64,000 nt of DNA from Portunus trituberculatus (GCF_017591435.1 NC_059268.1:11259184-11323183), one strand, 5' to 3'. Shown: positions 42,610 through 59,397, numbered from the stretch's first letter. The notes: generated by a model from the letters alone, not told the origin. Numbers and translations are program-made.

Positions 42610-42870
42610 TGCTGTTTTTTTTTTTATTGTAAGAGGGGAAAGCTGGCCAAGGACGACATAAAACGAAAAAAAAAAAAAGGACCAATTAGTTGCCAATCCC
42701 CTTGCAGGTCTAAGACAGTTAGTAAAAAAAAAAAAGATAAATGTCTTGAAATCTCGCTCTTAAATGAAGTCAAGTCATAGGAAGTCAGAAACACAGAAGC
42801 AGGTAAAGAGTTCCAGAGTTTACTAGGGAAAGGTATGAATGTTTGAGAGATGAGAGATAAGAGAGTTTAC
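42610..42870 (-). mobile_element. LINE 3' end fragment with readable C-terminal codons
   Basis: On the reverse strand it reads QTFIPFPSKLWNSLPASVF, then SYDLTSFKSEISRHL, then the family tail and an A-rich end (T run at 42613-42623). It is the best preserved member here. Its 5' part is tandemly duplicated (42785-43005). Confidence 0.72.
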
Positions 42871-43005
42871 CAGTAGTACAAAAATGTGTCAGAAAAGCAG
42901 GTAAGGAGTTCTAGAGGTTACTAGGGAAAAGTATGAATGTTTGAGAAATGAGATAAGAGAGTTTTACCAGATTTAACTGTAGTACAAAAATGTGTCAGAA
43001 ATGCA
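42785..43005 (-). repeat. 118-bp tandem duplication in a LINE fragment
   Basis: The block AAGCAGGTAAAGAGTTCCAG to GTACAAAAATGTGTCAGAAA occurs twice in succession (42785-42897 and about 42895-43005), with scattered substitutions and a 12-bp insertion in the second copy. Confidence 0.75.
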
Positions 43006-43393
43006 AAGAAAATATAGATAAAAGAAATTGGTATTGAAAGATTCTCGTAGTTTCCCTTATGTTCTTACACTCCATGCCATACCAGTTCTCCTCCACTCCC
43101 TCACACACGTGCATTCCACTCCCTGCTGGTTCCCGGTAATACAAATCAACACCCTTTCTTCACCTCCAAGTCCCTCCAACCCTTTCACTTCCATCACCAC
43201 CTCTGTAAACACCGCGCCATACCCTGCCACACCCGGTCCCATCCTGCCCCTTTCTCTCTGTCTATCCCCTCGTGTCTTCAGTGGGCTTATCTATCCAAAC
43301 TCTTCGCCTTTACACTGAACACAAATATCTTCAGAAAAATAGTGAAAGAAAAAATATTTCTCATCCACAAAGAATAAACTGATCATTAAAAAA

Positions 43394-43966
<573 letters not shown>

Positions 43967-44005
43967 TGACATCAAGTACAGCAGAGTTTCGGCTTCATAT
44001 CCATG

Positions 44006-44335
<330 letters not shown>

Positions 44336-44408
44336 GCCACTCGAAGCCCAATTCCCCGTTTTCTTTACTGCTTATTTCCTCTCCCGTGACTCAACTGGCG
44401 CGAAAGAG

Positions 44409-44480
<72 letters not shown>
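44409..44480 (+). repeat. (CA)36 microsatellite
   Basis: 72 bp of CA, followed shortly by A-rich DNA. Confidence 0.95.
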
Positions 44481-44481
<1 letters not shown>

Positions 44482-44688
44482 TTTTTACCTGTCCACGCCA
44501 TGAATTTTTACCTCCGCAAATGGAGTTGGGTCAAAGGTCATAAAAATAATCTCTTAACCGCCTCCCCCTACCCCCACAAAAAAAAAAATAAATAAATAAA
44601 TAAAAACAATGAAATCTTTAAGAGTATAAAAGCAACACGGAGGGAAAAATATAAAATAAACGGAAGGTTGTAGTGTACTGAGACTTTG

Positions 44689-44905
44689 GTTCGTATTCAG
44701 GCACTGCTCTCACCACGACTAATTTTCCAAGGCCACAGAGATGATTAGCGAGGTTTTCAAGAGTGTTTCTCCAGTTCATATTGTAGAAATCTTGTCACTC
44801 TGCCTCTAGAACCGTATAAACACCTTAAAAACTTACTCGTGTAAATCTAAATAAACCCTCTTGAAATAATGGAGATGAATCATGGAAGTGTTTGAAAATA
44901 TGAGC
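44689..44905 (-). mobile_element. MITE-A copy, near complete
   Basis: GTTCGTATTCAGGCACTGCT to GGAAGTGTTTGAAAATATGA on the + strand, with the standard interior. A MITE-B copy starts about 12 bp further on. Confidence 0.8.
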
Positions 44906-44916
44906 TGTACATACTG

Positions 44917-45113
44917 GAGTGCATTTTTTACCATGAGTTTTGGGTATGACTGGACGATCTTATTTAAATTAGGAAGGATCTATGGAGGTTAGACGATTAA
45001 TGGCCACAACCTTTACTATTTCAATCCTAACATGAGTATCTGAAGCTGTATAAAACCACCAAATAGTAAGCACAGTAAGTATGAAAACGCGTCATGGCAC
45101 TGAAGGGGTTAAG
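44917..45113. mobile_element. MITE-B copy
   Basis: Begins near TACTGGAGTGCATTTTTTAC and ends GCACTGAAGGGGTTAA. It shares AAACGCGTCATGG and the central GGTTAGACGATTAATGGCCA block with the other copies. It lies directly beside a MITE-A copy (44689-44905). Confidence 0.7.
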
Positions 45114-45606
45114 GGCCCATCTCTCCCTCATCTTCTTTTATGTATGATTCTCACTTCCATCAACTGTTGGATTTCACTTCACATATCTACTATATTTCAA
45201 AGGGACATAATGTATTTAAACGAATACTGCCTTTTTGTCTTAATTTCTTGTCTTTCTTGTCTGTTTTTTTCATCCTGTTCCTTTATCTTTCTTACTCCTC
45301 CTCCTCCTCCTCCTCCTCCAACTATAAGTCCATAAAATGCTACAACTACACTTCATTTTTTCTCCTCCCTTTTTGACCAGCAGTTCATTTTCCCCCACCT
45401 TCCAGCAACTAACTTCCCCCCCTCCCTTCCACCTTTTTTTTACTTCCTGGTATCCTTGAAACCCTTGTTTGTAGTTCAAAAAATAATTGTTCCGGGGTTT
45501 TTTGAGTCTTCGTCAAAACAAACAAAGAAAAGACAGACATGACCAGACTGTTCCATAACAAAACAAATCCTTTTAAACTCTTGAGTGCACTTTGCAAAAT
45601 GAATAA

Positions 45607-45609
<3 letters not shown>

Positions 45610-45663
<54 letters not shown>

Positions 45664-45726
45664 CAGTCTTCGGCTATACAGACATGATGGTGATGATAAT
45701 GGTTATGGTAATGGTTATAGTTATGG

Positions 45727-45771
<45 letters not shown>

Positions 45772-45858
45772 GAATTACGAGCAGGAAAAAAGAAAAACAT
45801 GAAAGAAAAACAAGAAAAGTAATACCAGATAAGTAATACGTTATACCTACATATGAAA

Positions 45859-45917
<59 letters not shown>

Positions 45918-45991
45918 ATCACATCAACAGTACAATCACCTCAGTATCATCATCCACCACAACCACCACCTGCACAAACCACACACTATAA

Positions 45992-46057
<66 letters not shown>
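45610..46057 (+). repeat. CT, GAT, TAG and CT microsatellites
   Basis: CT 45610-45660, GAT 45725-45772 with GTTATG variants before it, TAG 45862-45916, CT 45993-46057. Confidence 0.95.
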
Positions 46058-46059
<2 letters not shown>

Positions 46060-46387
46060 ACCACCACCAAATTACCAAACCCACACTTTTATAATGCAGC
46101 AAATGAGATCAAATTAAGGAAACCACGTGAATTCGCTACCTTGCACGATATCAAGAGAGAGAGAATAAAAAAAAATGATAATAAAATAATGGAAAAAAAA
46201 ACTTAAATCCAAGGAGACTTTTGAACGAGAAGTGAGGATCTAAAATAAAGAATGAATAAAATAAAGAGATATATTGTAAAAACGGACTGAAAATCTAAAT
46301 GAAAAATGGAAAATATACGTTTGAACTGAAATATAAACAACGTAAAATCTTATAAACCTTACATTTGTTCGATAGATTTAAATGTAC

Positions 46388-46452
<65 letters not shown>

Positions 46453-46647
46453 GTGGTACAGTAGAACCATGCGTGCTTTGGGGTCCGAGGGGTCTCCAAG
46501 CTCACGGGTTCGAATCCTGTCCACGGTCGGAGTGTAGGTTGGGCTTCCTCACTCGGGGCAATGGTTTCCAAGCGGGTGGGCTTTGAGATAGGAGGTACCC
46601 CAAAAAGTATCCCCTTTACCCCATAAATTCCCGTGAAAAGCCCACAT

Positions 46648-46709
<62 letters not shown>
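46388..46709 (+). repeat. (GA)n on both sides of a SINE
   Basis: GA 46388-46450 and 46649-46709, in the same phase and orientation, with the SINE between. Confidence 0.95.
46449..46648 (+). mobile_element. tRNA-derived SINE embedded in a (GA)n tract
   Basis: Same family as the 25398 copy, with box A TGGTACAGTAG, box B GGTTCGAATCC and a body ending AAAAGCCCACATGG. It lacks the first few bases of the head and any A tail. Instead, (GA)n runs into both ends (46388-46450 and 46649-46709). Confidence 0.88.
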
Positions 46710-46711
<2 letters not shown>

Positions 46712-46973
46712 AGCGATGAGGAAAGTTAGGAAATCGGAGAGAAGGGAGAATACGGTGAGAGGGAGGGAGGCTGGAGGAGGGGAAAGAGGGGAAGAAGGAG
46801 CTGTCGGGACGGAGTGAGGGGAGGAGACAAGGCTCCCGCTCATCCTGGGATAAGTGGGGAGAGGGGAGAGGGAGAGATGGAAGAGGACGAGGAAGGGAAG
46901 AGAGAGAGAGGACTTTATTAACAACAGACAGACCTTGAGACATCGAGGTGTGGGAGGAAGAAAGAGTGCACAC

Positions 46974-47152
<179 letters not shown>

Positions 47153-47706
47153 TTCTTTACGTAATATTTCAACACAACTTTCCATTGCAGTCTATCCATT
47201 TACTTACTCTTTATTCTCTTAGCATTGTCTTCACCAAGCTGTATGTACCTTAAGATGCAATACAAAACACCATTATCACCATCCCATTGGCACACTCTAT
47301 CAAAGCTTTGTACACTTCATCTCTAAGTGCACCAACTGAGGTGAGTATTTAGTAACTATTTGTTTTCTGAAGCTGCTCCGGTGTTAGCGTGGGTTGCCTC
47401 GGCCCGGACTGACGTACTGTTTATAAAATCACTCATACACCTCTTGAATCCCCCTCGTGTTTCCTGTGTTCCATAGTTGAGGCTCAAGTGAATATGTAGA
47501 GTGGATGGCTAAATTAGTGATTTTGAGCTAGTCTGGGATACATGGTGGACATTTAAGAAGGGAAGCTGCAAGAACTCCATAGGCACATACGTGGGTGATC
47601 CATGTACTACTACGAAACATGCCAACCTATTTCCATCTATCTATCCAGAAGTTGACACGGAGAAATTAGAATGAAGACGGAAGATTTCCATGGTACGCGG
47701 CCAATG

Positions 47707-47707
<1 letters not shown>

Positions 47708-47768
<61 letters not shown>

Positions 47769-47923
47769 AAATGTTAGACTGTCAATGCGTTGGCTTCTCC
47801 CGTCCAAATGACACATGACACTCCATCCTGCCCCGTTCATTTGTATCAGTTCTGCTAATTTCCTGTCACCCGCATAACAGTGCTGTGATTTGCTTCTACG
47901 GGCTTTCATTATACGTATCAATT

Positions 47924-48008
<85 letters not shown>
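47708..48008 (+). repeat. (CA)30 and (GA)41 microsatellites
   Basis: CA 47708-47767; GA 47927-48008. Confidence 0.95.
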
Positions 48009-48012
<4 letters not shown>

Positions 48013-48368
48013 GCAAGCCAGTAAAGGTGTGAGGTTAATTGGCAACAAAAAGGTAAAGGTTTAAATGATGAGGGGAGAGCAGGAGGCGGGGAGGAGAAGG
48101 GGACTCCAGAGGGCTGTTTGGAAAAGGTTAGGAGACTTTGGTTATGAAGGTGACGAGGGCAAGCGAGTTAAGGCGATGAGTCCCTAGGCGTCCTCCTAAA
48201 GGTTGCAGCTCTCAACCGGCCCCTTGAGACGCAAAGATCACGAGGCTAAGATGACTTCAAGGGAACCCACACCAAGGAAGGTCTGTGTAAAATTAATGTA
48301 GCACGTCCGAGAGGTTCCAAGGTTGTCTTTAGGTTGACGTGGGAAGGTCAAGACTGGAATCTGTTATA

Positions 48369-48370
<2 letters not shown>

Positions 48371-48442
<72 letters not shown>
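48371..48442 (+). repeat. (GT)36 downstream of bib exon 2
   Basis: Appears as (AC)36 in the bib transcript, 189 nt after exon 2. Complementary to the tract at 48958-49027. Confidence 0.97.
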
Positions 48443-48443
<1 letters not shown>

Positions 48444-48631
48444 CGCACGCCAACACTCGCTAAATACCGTGCCTGGCAAGAATATACGTGCACAGGAACC
48501 TGAAGGAACACAAATACAGAAAGAAACGGAGGGAGAAAAGAGACTTTTGCCATATACAAAGCGTCAAAAAGCAGGAAGACGTGATTCCCCAAAAAGCAGC
48601 AGGTAGGACTTGATGAAGAGGCAACACTTAC

Positions 48632-48765
48632 CCATAGAGCAGCGCTGCACCGGCTATCCCGCCCCCAAGCTGCGCCAGTACGAACATAGCGGCGCGCAGA
48701 GGAGACACATGCCGGGTGACCGCCAGAGAGACCGTGACAGCAGGATTGATGTGGCCCCCGGAAAC
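48632..48765 (-). CDS. bib: big brain (bib), coding exon 2: first NPA loop and helix 3
   Basis: This 134-nt internal exon runs from a polypyrimidine-CACAG acceptor to a TATGG/GTAAGT donor and is open throughout. It encodes VSGGHINPAVTVSLAVTR followed by a hydrophobic helix ending GIAGAALLYG. SGGHINPAVT is the first of the two NPA half-helices that line the pore in aquaporins, and helix 3 follows. Joined to exon 1 it gives HSFGQ-VSGGHINPAVT with no frame break (phase 0 in, phase 2 out). The exon lies 4.57 kb from exon 1 and has no usable start codon, so it is easily missed. The second NPA motif and helices 4-6 must lie on later exons, which I did not find between here and the left edge. Complementary dinucleotide tracts lie about 190 nt away on each side (see findings). 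Confidence 0.94.
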
Positions 48766-48954
48766 CTGTGGGAGGCAAAGTGTCATGTCAGCATCGGATA
48801 CATGGAGACAGCCTGTGTATTTGTTTGGGGGTGTAGGAAGGGAGGCTGCAAGGATGGGCGGTGGTGGACATAGAGGTTTATGGGGGGAGAGGGTATAGGA
48901 GATATGAAGACTGTAGGTGGTGTTTAGGCAAGAGGGGGATGGGATATATGTTTA

Positions 48955-48957
<3 letters not shown>

Positions 48958-49027
<70 letters not shown>
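48958..49027 (+). repeat. (CA)35 upstream of bib exon 2
   Basis: Appears as (UG)35 in the bib transcript, 192 nt before exon 2. Confidence 0.97.
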
Positions 49028-49030
<3 letters not shown>

Positions 49031-50670
49031 GATGTATACCTAGTCACATTACACTCTATAGCTAAAAAAAAAAATATCACTGTTGGACACTGTCACGTGA
49101 TACCTTAATGCATGCATATCACACTTTGAAACACATATTAGTGCTAGGAATATTCTATGCATACATAAAGGTGACTGACATTAACTAATGAGAACCTTGC
49201 AATTGAGATATACTTGTTCAGAATGCAGTCGACACTTTCAATAATACAGCAACACGTAGCACGCATCAAAACATTACCATTCACTAATATCTGACACGTC
49301 CAGGCTTGAGAGTAAATAATCAGCGAATTTTTATCGTTTGCGCTGGCTGTCCAATCAAAAGGTAATTGCTGATTGTGTTCCTAGTGCATTACTGAAGTTA
49401 AACATTGACTTAGATACTTACACTGATGGTGACTTGGTAAGCACGACCGCTAAGCTACACAAAAACTATCATTACAGTGAACATTCCTATGACTGAAGTT
49501 TTTTTAAGTTAATGTGAGAAAGGAAAACGACAGGAAGTTGAACCAAAATAAAGCTCAATATTGATAACACTTATCCACCGATCCTACATTTTATCGCAGG
49601 AATACGTAAGTGCCATTTATTTACAGGGCAGTCTTTCTACATGATGTTCGCAAGGAATTATCTCAGACTGCGTACAGACCGGACTGAAAATATACTGATT
49701 CACATGAGAGTACTGAATAGCTCCTTATTTAATCATTTCACTGGGATTTGAGGTATTTGACGTGGTTCCTTAATAACAGAAAAAAAAAAACTACACAAGG
49801 ATATTCTTTTGGCCTACAGCAGCCTCTGAACTATTCTACAGGCTATGTATCAACAAATCTATTTTTGTAAGCCATTTTCCTTTCTCATAAATTACTGTAA
49901 TATGCTTCTAAAGTTGTGAATTGTTAATTATCCGAGAAAATGGTTAATGACTATATCAATACATTACGTCCATTCAAATTACTATCAAGATATCAAACAA
50001 ATCACTGCAGCTCACTTGACAACAGATACACCCAATTACTGCACTTGATCCAACGCCCGTACAAGGAAACATAACCCCTTCTTCTTCTTCTTCTTTGAAC
50101 TTGTGACGCTTAAATCGCTTCCTAGGTCTCTCTCCTTCTTTCACCTTCTGTAAAGTTGATCCCTTATTGACCAGTTCTCGACAAAGAATATTTTCGTGTG
50201 GCTCACTATTCTATTATCATTTTCTTTGTTTTCTGTCAGGCCTAGTACCGTTCTAATCACTCTGTCTTCCCTCTCTTTTCTCTCCTTCCATTCTTCCCTA
50301 TCTATGATATTCGCTACCTAATTGTCCAGAGCTTTTCTTTGCTTTCTGTGAACGAAAACCAGCAAGGATTCCTGTACAGCACCGATAAACCAAAACACTC
50401 CCAGTCAATTCGAGAGTAAATATGGATTATCTAAGCCGACCAAGCCATTAAATCGTTCTGCTGTCGATTACTCGTAAAGAAACAGAATTGCAATCGATTC
50501 GTCTTGTGCTGAATCGTGTCTAAGCGTACGTAAAGTTGCCCACGTGACCTTAATCACACTTTCAAATGCTTCCTGGCTCGAGTCTTTTGGATCATGTCAA
50601 CCTATGTACTTCAGGGAACCAGAGAACCTCATCTTACTACTGTGGGTCGTGTTGTCATAGACATGGCAAC

Positions 50671-50822
50671 GAAGAGAGAGGAGAGGAGAGGAGAGGAGAG
50701 GAGGGGAGGGGAGGGGAAGGGAGGGAGGGAATGGGGGAGAGGAGAGGAGAGGAGAGGAGGAGGAGAGGAGGGAGGAGGGAGGGGGGAAGGGAAGGGAGGG
50801 AAGGGGAGAGGAGAGGAGAGAA
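50671..50822 (+). repeat. Purine mirror-like tract (GGAGA)n
   Basis: About 150 bp of G and A only, made of imperfect GGAGA, GGGGA and GGGA units. A long polypurine run of this kind can form triplex DNA in principle. Confidence 0.9.
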
Positions 50823-52792
50823 AGTCACCAATTTTTGACCAGGAAAAAATAGCGTGGAAAAATAATAGTGTTTATCCTATGCTGGACAAGATTAAGGGTA
50901 GATTAGCAGTACTTCTTTTGATTTGTGTGCTATTCTTCCCTACGTTTGCTAAATACGTCTGGTATTCTCACGTATATTGAATTAACATCTGCCAGCTCAA
51001 CCAAACATCCTTCCCCTTACTCTCTATGCCACACTAGCACAAACACAAGGCCGGGCAGACTCGTGTTGGGTTCCAGTGGATAGACTGGATGCATAACTGT
51101 CACTAAAAATCGATGCGCAGACTATTAAACAAACAATGACAAAGATGTTGAATCCAGAAAGCTACCCACTACTACACCGGATCAGGATATAAGCTAGCAT
51201 TCCCATTAACGTATCGCATACAGTACTAATTGATGGTTGTTGTAGTAACGCCGACGAAGATGTGTCAGTATTTATTAGTCAAGATTAGTTCTGAAATTCA
51301 CTTTTCTTCGTTATTTGTTATCTGGTTTTCGACAAATCATTCCCAACTCTCCCATTTTTCTCCCTTGCACGTTGCATTGCTTTAGACTAAAATTCAATGA
51401 GTGTTATGTAATTTTTCACTCGTCTTTCATTCCGAGGTGCTTCGTCCCTGAGTCTCGATGCCTCATGTAGCTCGAGATGTGTAGTGTTCCGGATAGACCC
51501 GAGACGAACCAGTCCACCGTGGAGGGACCCGACACCCTCAAGGATGGACTTCACTTCCTACTTGTTTTCCCGTTAGGTTTACTCTTCAAGTACGGTTCGC
51601 ACTGCTTTACTATGAAATAATGTCCCGTATAGTGTATTCATGATCATGGTCGAATCAAAGGTGTTCACACATTATCAAATGAATCTGGGTGGCATAAGAT
51701 AACGACCATCTTATCAAGAAACACATTTACTCAAAATTATGTAACGAGCCAGCTTAATTTGTTCCTTAATAGTATTAACATCAATGCTTTATATAGCCCA
51801 TCACCAAGAAATTAATCATCCTTCTGTACCGACTAATTAAATTTGTGTGGAAACTGTATACAAATATCATACTATTTGTGAAACGGAGATTATCTGTTCT
51901 GTTTGAATCAATAATATTGCACATAAGTCAAGTAGTTCCGTGACTCGGTCTGTGCTTTGTAATCGCCCCCCGGTGACCGACTATTGACAATGATTTCCCC
52001 CAAGCTCTTTCAAGGTAATGATTATCAGATTCCTCGTGACCTTGGAGTCACGTTTGTTCCACTGTTTTTATAGCCTTGTTAATGACTCAGACACTGCTCA
52101 TCTGCTTGTAAGTATACTGGAAGAAAAAGGAAATAATAAATGCATCTAACAACCATCCTCCAACAACTTTCCCACGCATCCGCCTAAAACTGGACGGCCT
52201 TGAACAACACTTGGTGCCTGGCGACCGTCCCGCCAGTCCCGGCAACTCGCCACTCAGTCACACACCGCTTTTTCCCGCTGCTATCTTTGCTATTTCTTTA
52301 ATTTCCTCATTTCTCAGTGTTCTGATGTAAGCTTCATTCACAATATAAACGCTTATGAAGATCACGATTTTTTTTTTTTTTTTAAATCAAGACACAGACG
52401 ACTTAACTCTACTACAATCACCAGGAAAAAGTGTCGCCTTCAAATTTGAAGAGACTAATACTTGACAGTTTGTGAGCTTATAAAAACTAACTTATCAACA
52501 AACACCTAGTTACGCTAATATGTTTACTTCTAATTACAAACTAATACACTACTAGCATGAGGGCATAATACACTCGTTACGGTCTCCTCAGTGATACATA
52601 TGCTTTTAATTGTTCTACAGTTTACTAAATAAACAAGGCGAATTCGTCCATAGAACATATCTAAAAGGGTAAACAGAGGCAATGCATGTGGTTCAATCTT
52701 GGATACCTAAATAAAGGTCACATTACATGAACTAACAGCACAGTGGATTCCTGAGACACGTATGAGTATGCTATTAAAAAGAATGAATCGAT

Positions 52793-52898
<106 letters not shown>

Positions 52899-53112
52899 TT
52901 TTTTCTTCTTCTTAGCTAAGAGTATGAAGTTCCCCAATCTACACTAGAATATGAACCATCACGGCGATATACATGCGAAACTATTCAGTGTTATCTATGC
53001 CTCCAACCAAAACGCCTGCAATGAATACTGGTTCTATCGGTCACTGCACACACAAACACACGGAAGTGTTTACAACTGGTTTTGTTGCGCTTTTCGAATA
53101 TTGAGCATCTTC

Positions 53113-53113
53113 A

Positions 53114-53181
<68 letters not shown>
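53113..53181 (+). repeat. Compound (CA)n(GA)n microsatellite
   Basis: In bib intron 1, ending about 150 nt from the exon 1 donor. Confidence 0.95.
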
Positions 53182-53184
<3 letters not shown>

Positions 53185-53332
53185 GTTGTTCGCCAATTCC
53201 ATAAGCCTCCTGCTACACTATATTCACAAAGCTCACCTGCAGTAACATACAGGTCTATGAAAACCGTTTAAAAAAAATCACTCGCAATGTCACCTACAGA
53301 TCAACTAAACGTGTAAAAAACATGAACCTTAC

Positions 53333-53641
53333 CTGGCCAAAACTATGGACGAGGATGGCCATGGTGAAACCTGCCACCAAGGCCACTGTCAGCTGCCCGT
53401 CCTGCGTCAACACCTTGCCGGTCCAGGGGCTGTAGGCGCCACACACCAGGAACACATAGAACACCGTGGCCAGGCACTCGGCGATCACCGCGCGCCATAG
53501 CTCTAGGGTGCGCACTTCAGCAATCATGGACAGCCTAGGAGGAGGGCCAACCTCCTGCCGAAGGCCTTCCAACTTGTCCAGGAGGGCCACGAGCTGGGCA
53601 TCCATTGCGGAGCCGCCGCCGCCGCCCGTAGTGCTGGCCAT
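53333..53641 (-). CDS. bib: big brain (bib), coding exon 1: N-terminus and first two membrane segments
   Basis: This exon encodes the first 103 residues of a Big brain-type member of the aquaporin/MIP family, a plasma-membrane protein that in Drosophila promotes Notch-dependent lateral inhibition. Seen here: a Gly-rich leader, a short predicted helix around LLDKLEGLRQE, then AEVRTLELWRAVIAECLA, which closely resembles the insect Big brain signature before helix 1. Helix 1 spans about residues 49-70 and helix 2 about 83-101. The frame stays open three codons upstream to a GTG, but the only sensible eukaryotic start is the ATG at 53639-53641, in good context (A at -3, G at +4). The exon ends after codon HSFGQ at a CAG/GTAAGG donor, phase 0, and joins exon 2 in frame to give the usual loop before NPA. 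GC content is well above the surrounding DNA. Another MIP is possible, but the pre-helix motif favours bib. Confidence 0.92.
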
Positions 53642-54110
53642 TGTCACACCAAAGCCTCACGCCCACACCACACTCTCTTTCACACACACACACGGCTGGC
53701 CTCACACACCACTCAGGCCACTCAGCGACACAAGGTCTAGCTGTGCTCGCTCATGCTTTGTACCAGGTGAAGCACCGCTGCACAACCTTGGCGGGATATT
53801 CTATCGTTATCACCTAACTTCTGCCAGTTTTTGTTAACATGTCATCTCCCACCGCATGAATGTGCAACCTACCCAAATGCTCAATAACTACATGTGACAT
53901 ATATCACACTGTGGTCTTTGGGTATCCTTAAAGATTAAGCACTATCAATTGGCGAAATAAGAGAATACAATGTCACATGGTTCCACTTGCTCCGCGCCAG
54001 CCACTACCACCTCACCACACAGACACTAACGCTCTTCTGAGGCGACGCCGATTGGCGATTGGCTTGGCTGCTTGGCATCGTACTACGCACGTAAGATGAG
54101 CTCAATACGC
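53642..54110 (-). promoter_or_regulatory. bib: Candidate bib 5' leader and promoter region
   Basis: DNA immediately upstream of the bib ATG on the reverse strand. It includes a GC-rich patch at about 53990-54090 that contrasts with the AT-rich DNA on either side. Two CCAAT pentamers lie 7 bp apart on the reverse strand (54051-54055 and 54058-54062), about 410-420 nt upstream of the ATG. I see no clear TATA box. The transcription start cannot be fixed from sequence, and a further 5' non-coding exon is possible. Confidence 0.3.
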
Positions 54111-54482
54111 AACACAAAGGTTATTTCTAAATGAATTTTTACTGTTTGAAGATTATTTATCCATGTTATATACTTATCTAATATGGATGTAGACTGACTA
54201 TCAAAGAATCTAAGATGGCATGCCATTCTGTTCTTCGTACGTTTGGCAGGGACGATCCCTGCAAGTGTTGCCTTATCCTGAGTTGTCTTTTTTTGCACAG
54301 ATAAATATTTTGTAATAGGAATGGAATGGAAATTATAAAGGTATCAACTTTACTGAATGATAAAAAATCACATAGAATATGCCTACGCCAATTCATGTCT
54401 ATTGTAGTTTTCATGATTTCAGTATGTGCAAGGGACAAGGATAGGGAATGTGTTGCCATATACAGGAAGTACAGCATGTGAG

Positions 54483-54484
<2 letters not shown>

Positions 54485-54555
<71 letters not shown>
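54485..54555 (+). repeat. Interrupted (CA)n microsatellite
   Basis: CA 54485-54511 and 54519-54555 around a TTGACA interruption. Confidence 0.93.
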
Positions 54556-54558
<3 letters not shown>

Positions 54559-55626
54559 TTCATAGGTAAAATGTGTTAATTAACAGAAACATTTATAAAT
54601 CAGAATATATGACGTAAGGATGATGGGTGGTAGGCATTACAGTTGGCACATATCCAAACGTTGATTAGTCAGCTAGTGAGTCTCCAACATGAGTTGTGGC
54701 GGTGGTGCGACAAAGGGAAGGTTTGCAGGTGAGAATGAAAAAAAAAAATAATAATAATACATCAAATTGTGTGCTGAACTGACTGAAGGGAAGGTATAAA
54801 AAGAATGCGATCATCTACATTCCTCGTTTAATCGACACGGATCAGAAGAAAAAAGAAAAAGAAAAGCTGAAAGACTGAATGCGGGGTAGGGCCGGGGACG
54901 TTGGCCGTGGAGAGAGATATAAATCACATGTCAACTCTAAGAAGACGACGTTAAGAGGAAAAGGATGGTGGAAAAAGGAAAAGAAATGGAAAGAAAGGAA
55001 GCGGTATGTGAGGTAATGGAAGGACTGCCGCTACCTGGATGGAGGGAGGGGCCTTGGAAACCTCCCCAGTCCCCAGTGGGCAGGAACAGTTGGTTAGCGG
55101 GCGTCATTCAGATCGCTGCCCGGCCACCATCTGCTACCTTGTCCAGCCAACTCTAGCCACCCACCACCACCCGCCTGACCCTACCCGCCTACTGCAGCAC
55201 ATTCCCTATTCTTCAGCTTTATCTTTACAACCATGTAATCTCTCTCTCTCTCTCTCTCTCTCTAAGTATACAGTGTCTATTGGTGTCTGTTGTCTTCTGT
55301 AAGCTTTTGAATTATAATGTAGATCATAATCAAACTATATTAAAATACTGACCACGATCTTTAAGCAGTGTCACATTAGCTTCCAGTTGCCTGCTAGTAC
55401 TCCAGTATCACAGGGGTTCTCCATACATACATTATGATGTATTTCATGCCACAACATTTAAAAGCAGGGATTTGAACACTATCAGGTTAATTGCTTTACT
55501 ACGCAACAATATAATCTTTATTTTTTGTACTATAGTTGACAATCAAGTGGCCCTGAAGATACAACGACAGCAGCAACATCAACAACAATAATATTGATAA
55601 CAACAATAGCAATAATAGCAATAATG

Positions 55627-55627
<1 letters not shown>

Positions 55628-55717
<90 letters not shown>

Positions 55718-55737
55718 CAACAACAACAACAACAATG
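55628..55737 (+). repeat. (AAT)n then (CAA)n microsatellite
   Basis: About 28 AAT units followed by seven CAA units. CT 55237-55262 and GT 55988-56011 lie nearby; the other DNA from 54111 to 56580 shows no recognised gene. Confidence 0.95.
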
Positions 55738-56579
55738 TAGTTACAGAGCAGTGTGTGTGGACCGCGTGCGAGGCAACAGTGACTGGAAGAGATGTAGGCA
55801 GGATGTGTTGGAAGGGAAGAGAAAAGGGAAGAGAGTAATGGATAGCCAGCCTCCCTTCCCCTTCCTTACGCCACACGTGCTGTTCCCACCACCTGTCGCG
55901 TTCCCCAGTTGGCAACACCTGTCCCGCGGCCGCTCCCTCACCCTTCTCACCGCTTCCCCTTTCGACTCCATGCCACGTGCCGGAACTATGTGTGTGTGTG
56001 TGTGTGTGTGTCTTTATCTCCCTTATGTCTTCTAGGATTATGCAGTGTTCGCGACGTTGCCCTGACTCTTCAAATTAAGTGAGGGATCGTAATGCGTGGT
56101 AAATGCATGTATAACACCGACTTTTATTACTGTTATTAGCTACTTGATAATTTTCAGTTCATATACCTTTGCATGCGATGGCAGTGGTTTCTTTCTTTAC
56201 AGACGTCACCCAATAGGAAATCCCCATGTAAGTTTTCTCTTCCCCGAGTTTCCAGCGCGAACATAACTGATGTGCTTTCAATTAATTTTCTTTCTTCAAA
56301 GTTGTTGTAAGTAAGTGGATTTTGTAATTCAATTCATTTTCTGTGAATTTTGTCTTATTAAAAAACAAGGCTTCCGTGCTCTTTTAGTTGACTTCCACCA
56401 AGCGTTAATATATATTATAATTTGTGAGAACTTTCATAAGACACTCCTACACTGCAAAGTACAGACAGTTAACTTACAGCCGGTAGTATCAAGATGGAAC
56501 AACTGTTGATATTGATAATGAAGTAAATAACACTAGGAATGTTTCTTTGGTAGAAGAAAAACAATTTATGAGCCCACAT

Positions 56580-59397
<2,818 letters not shown>

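Noticed and set aside
53642..53647. Upstream start of the bib frame at a GTG
   Set aside because: GTG is not a normal eukaryotic start; the ATG two codons later has a good context.
54083..54298. 71-codon minus-strand frame upstream of bib
   Set aside because: No family resemblance and no supporting splice sites; probably chance.
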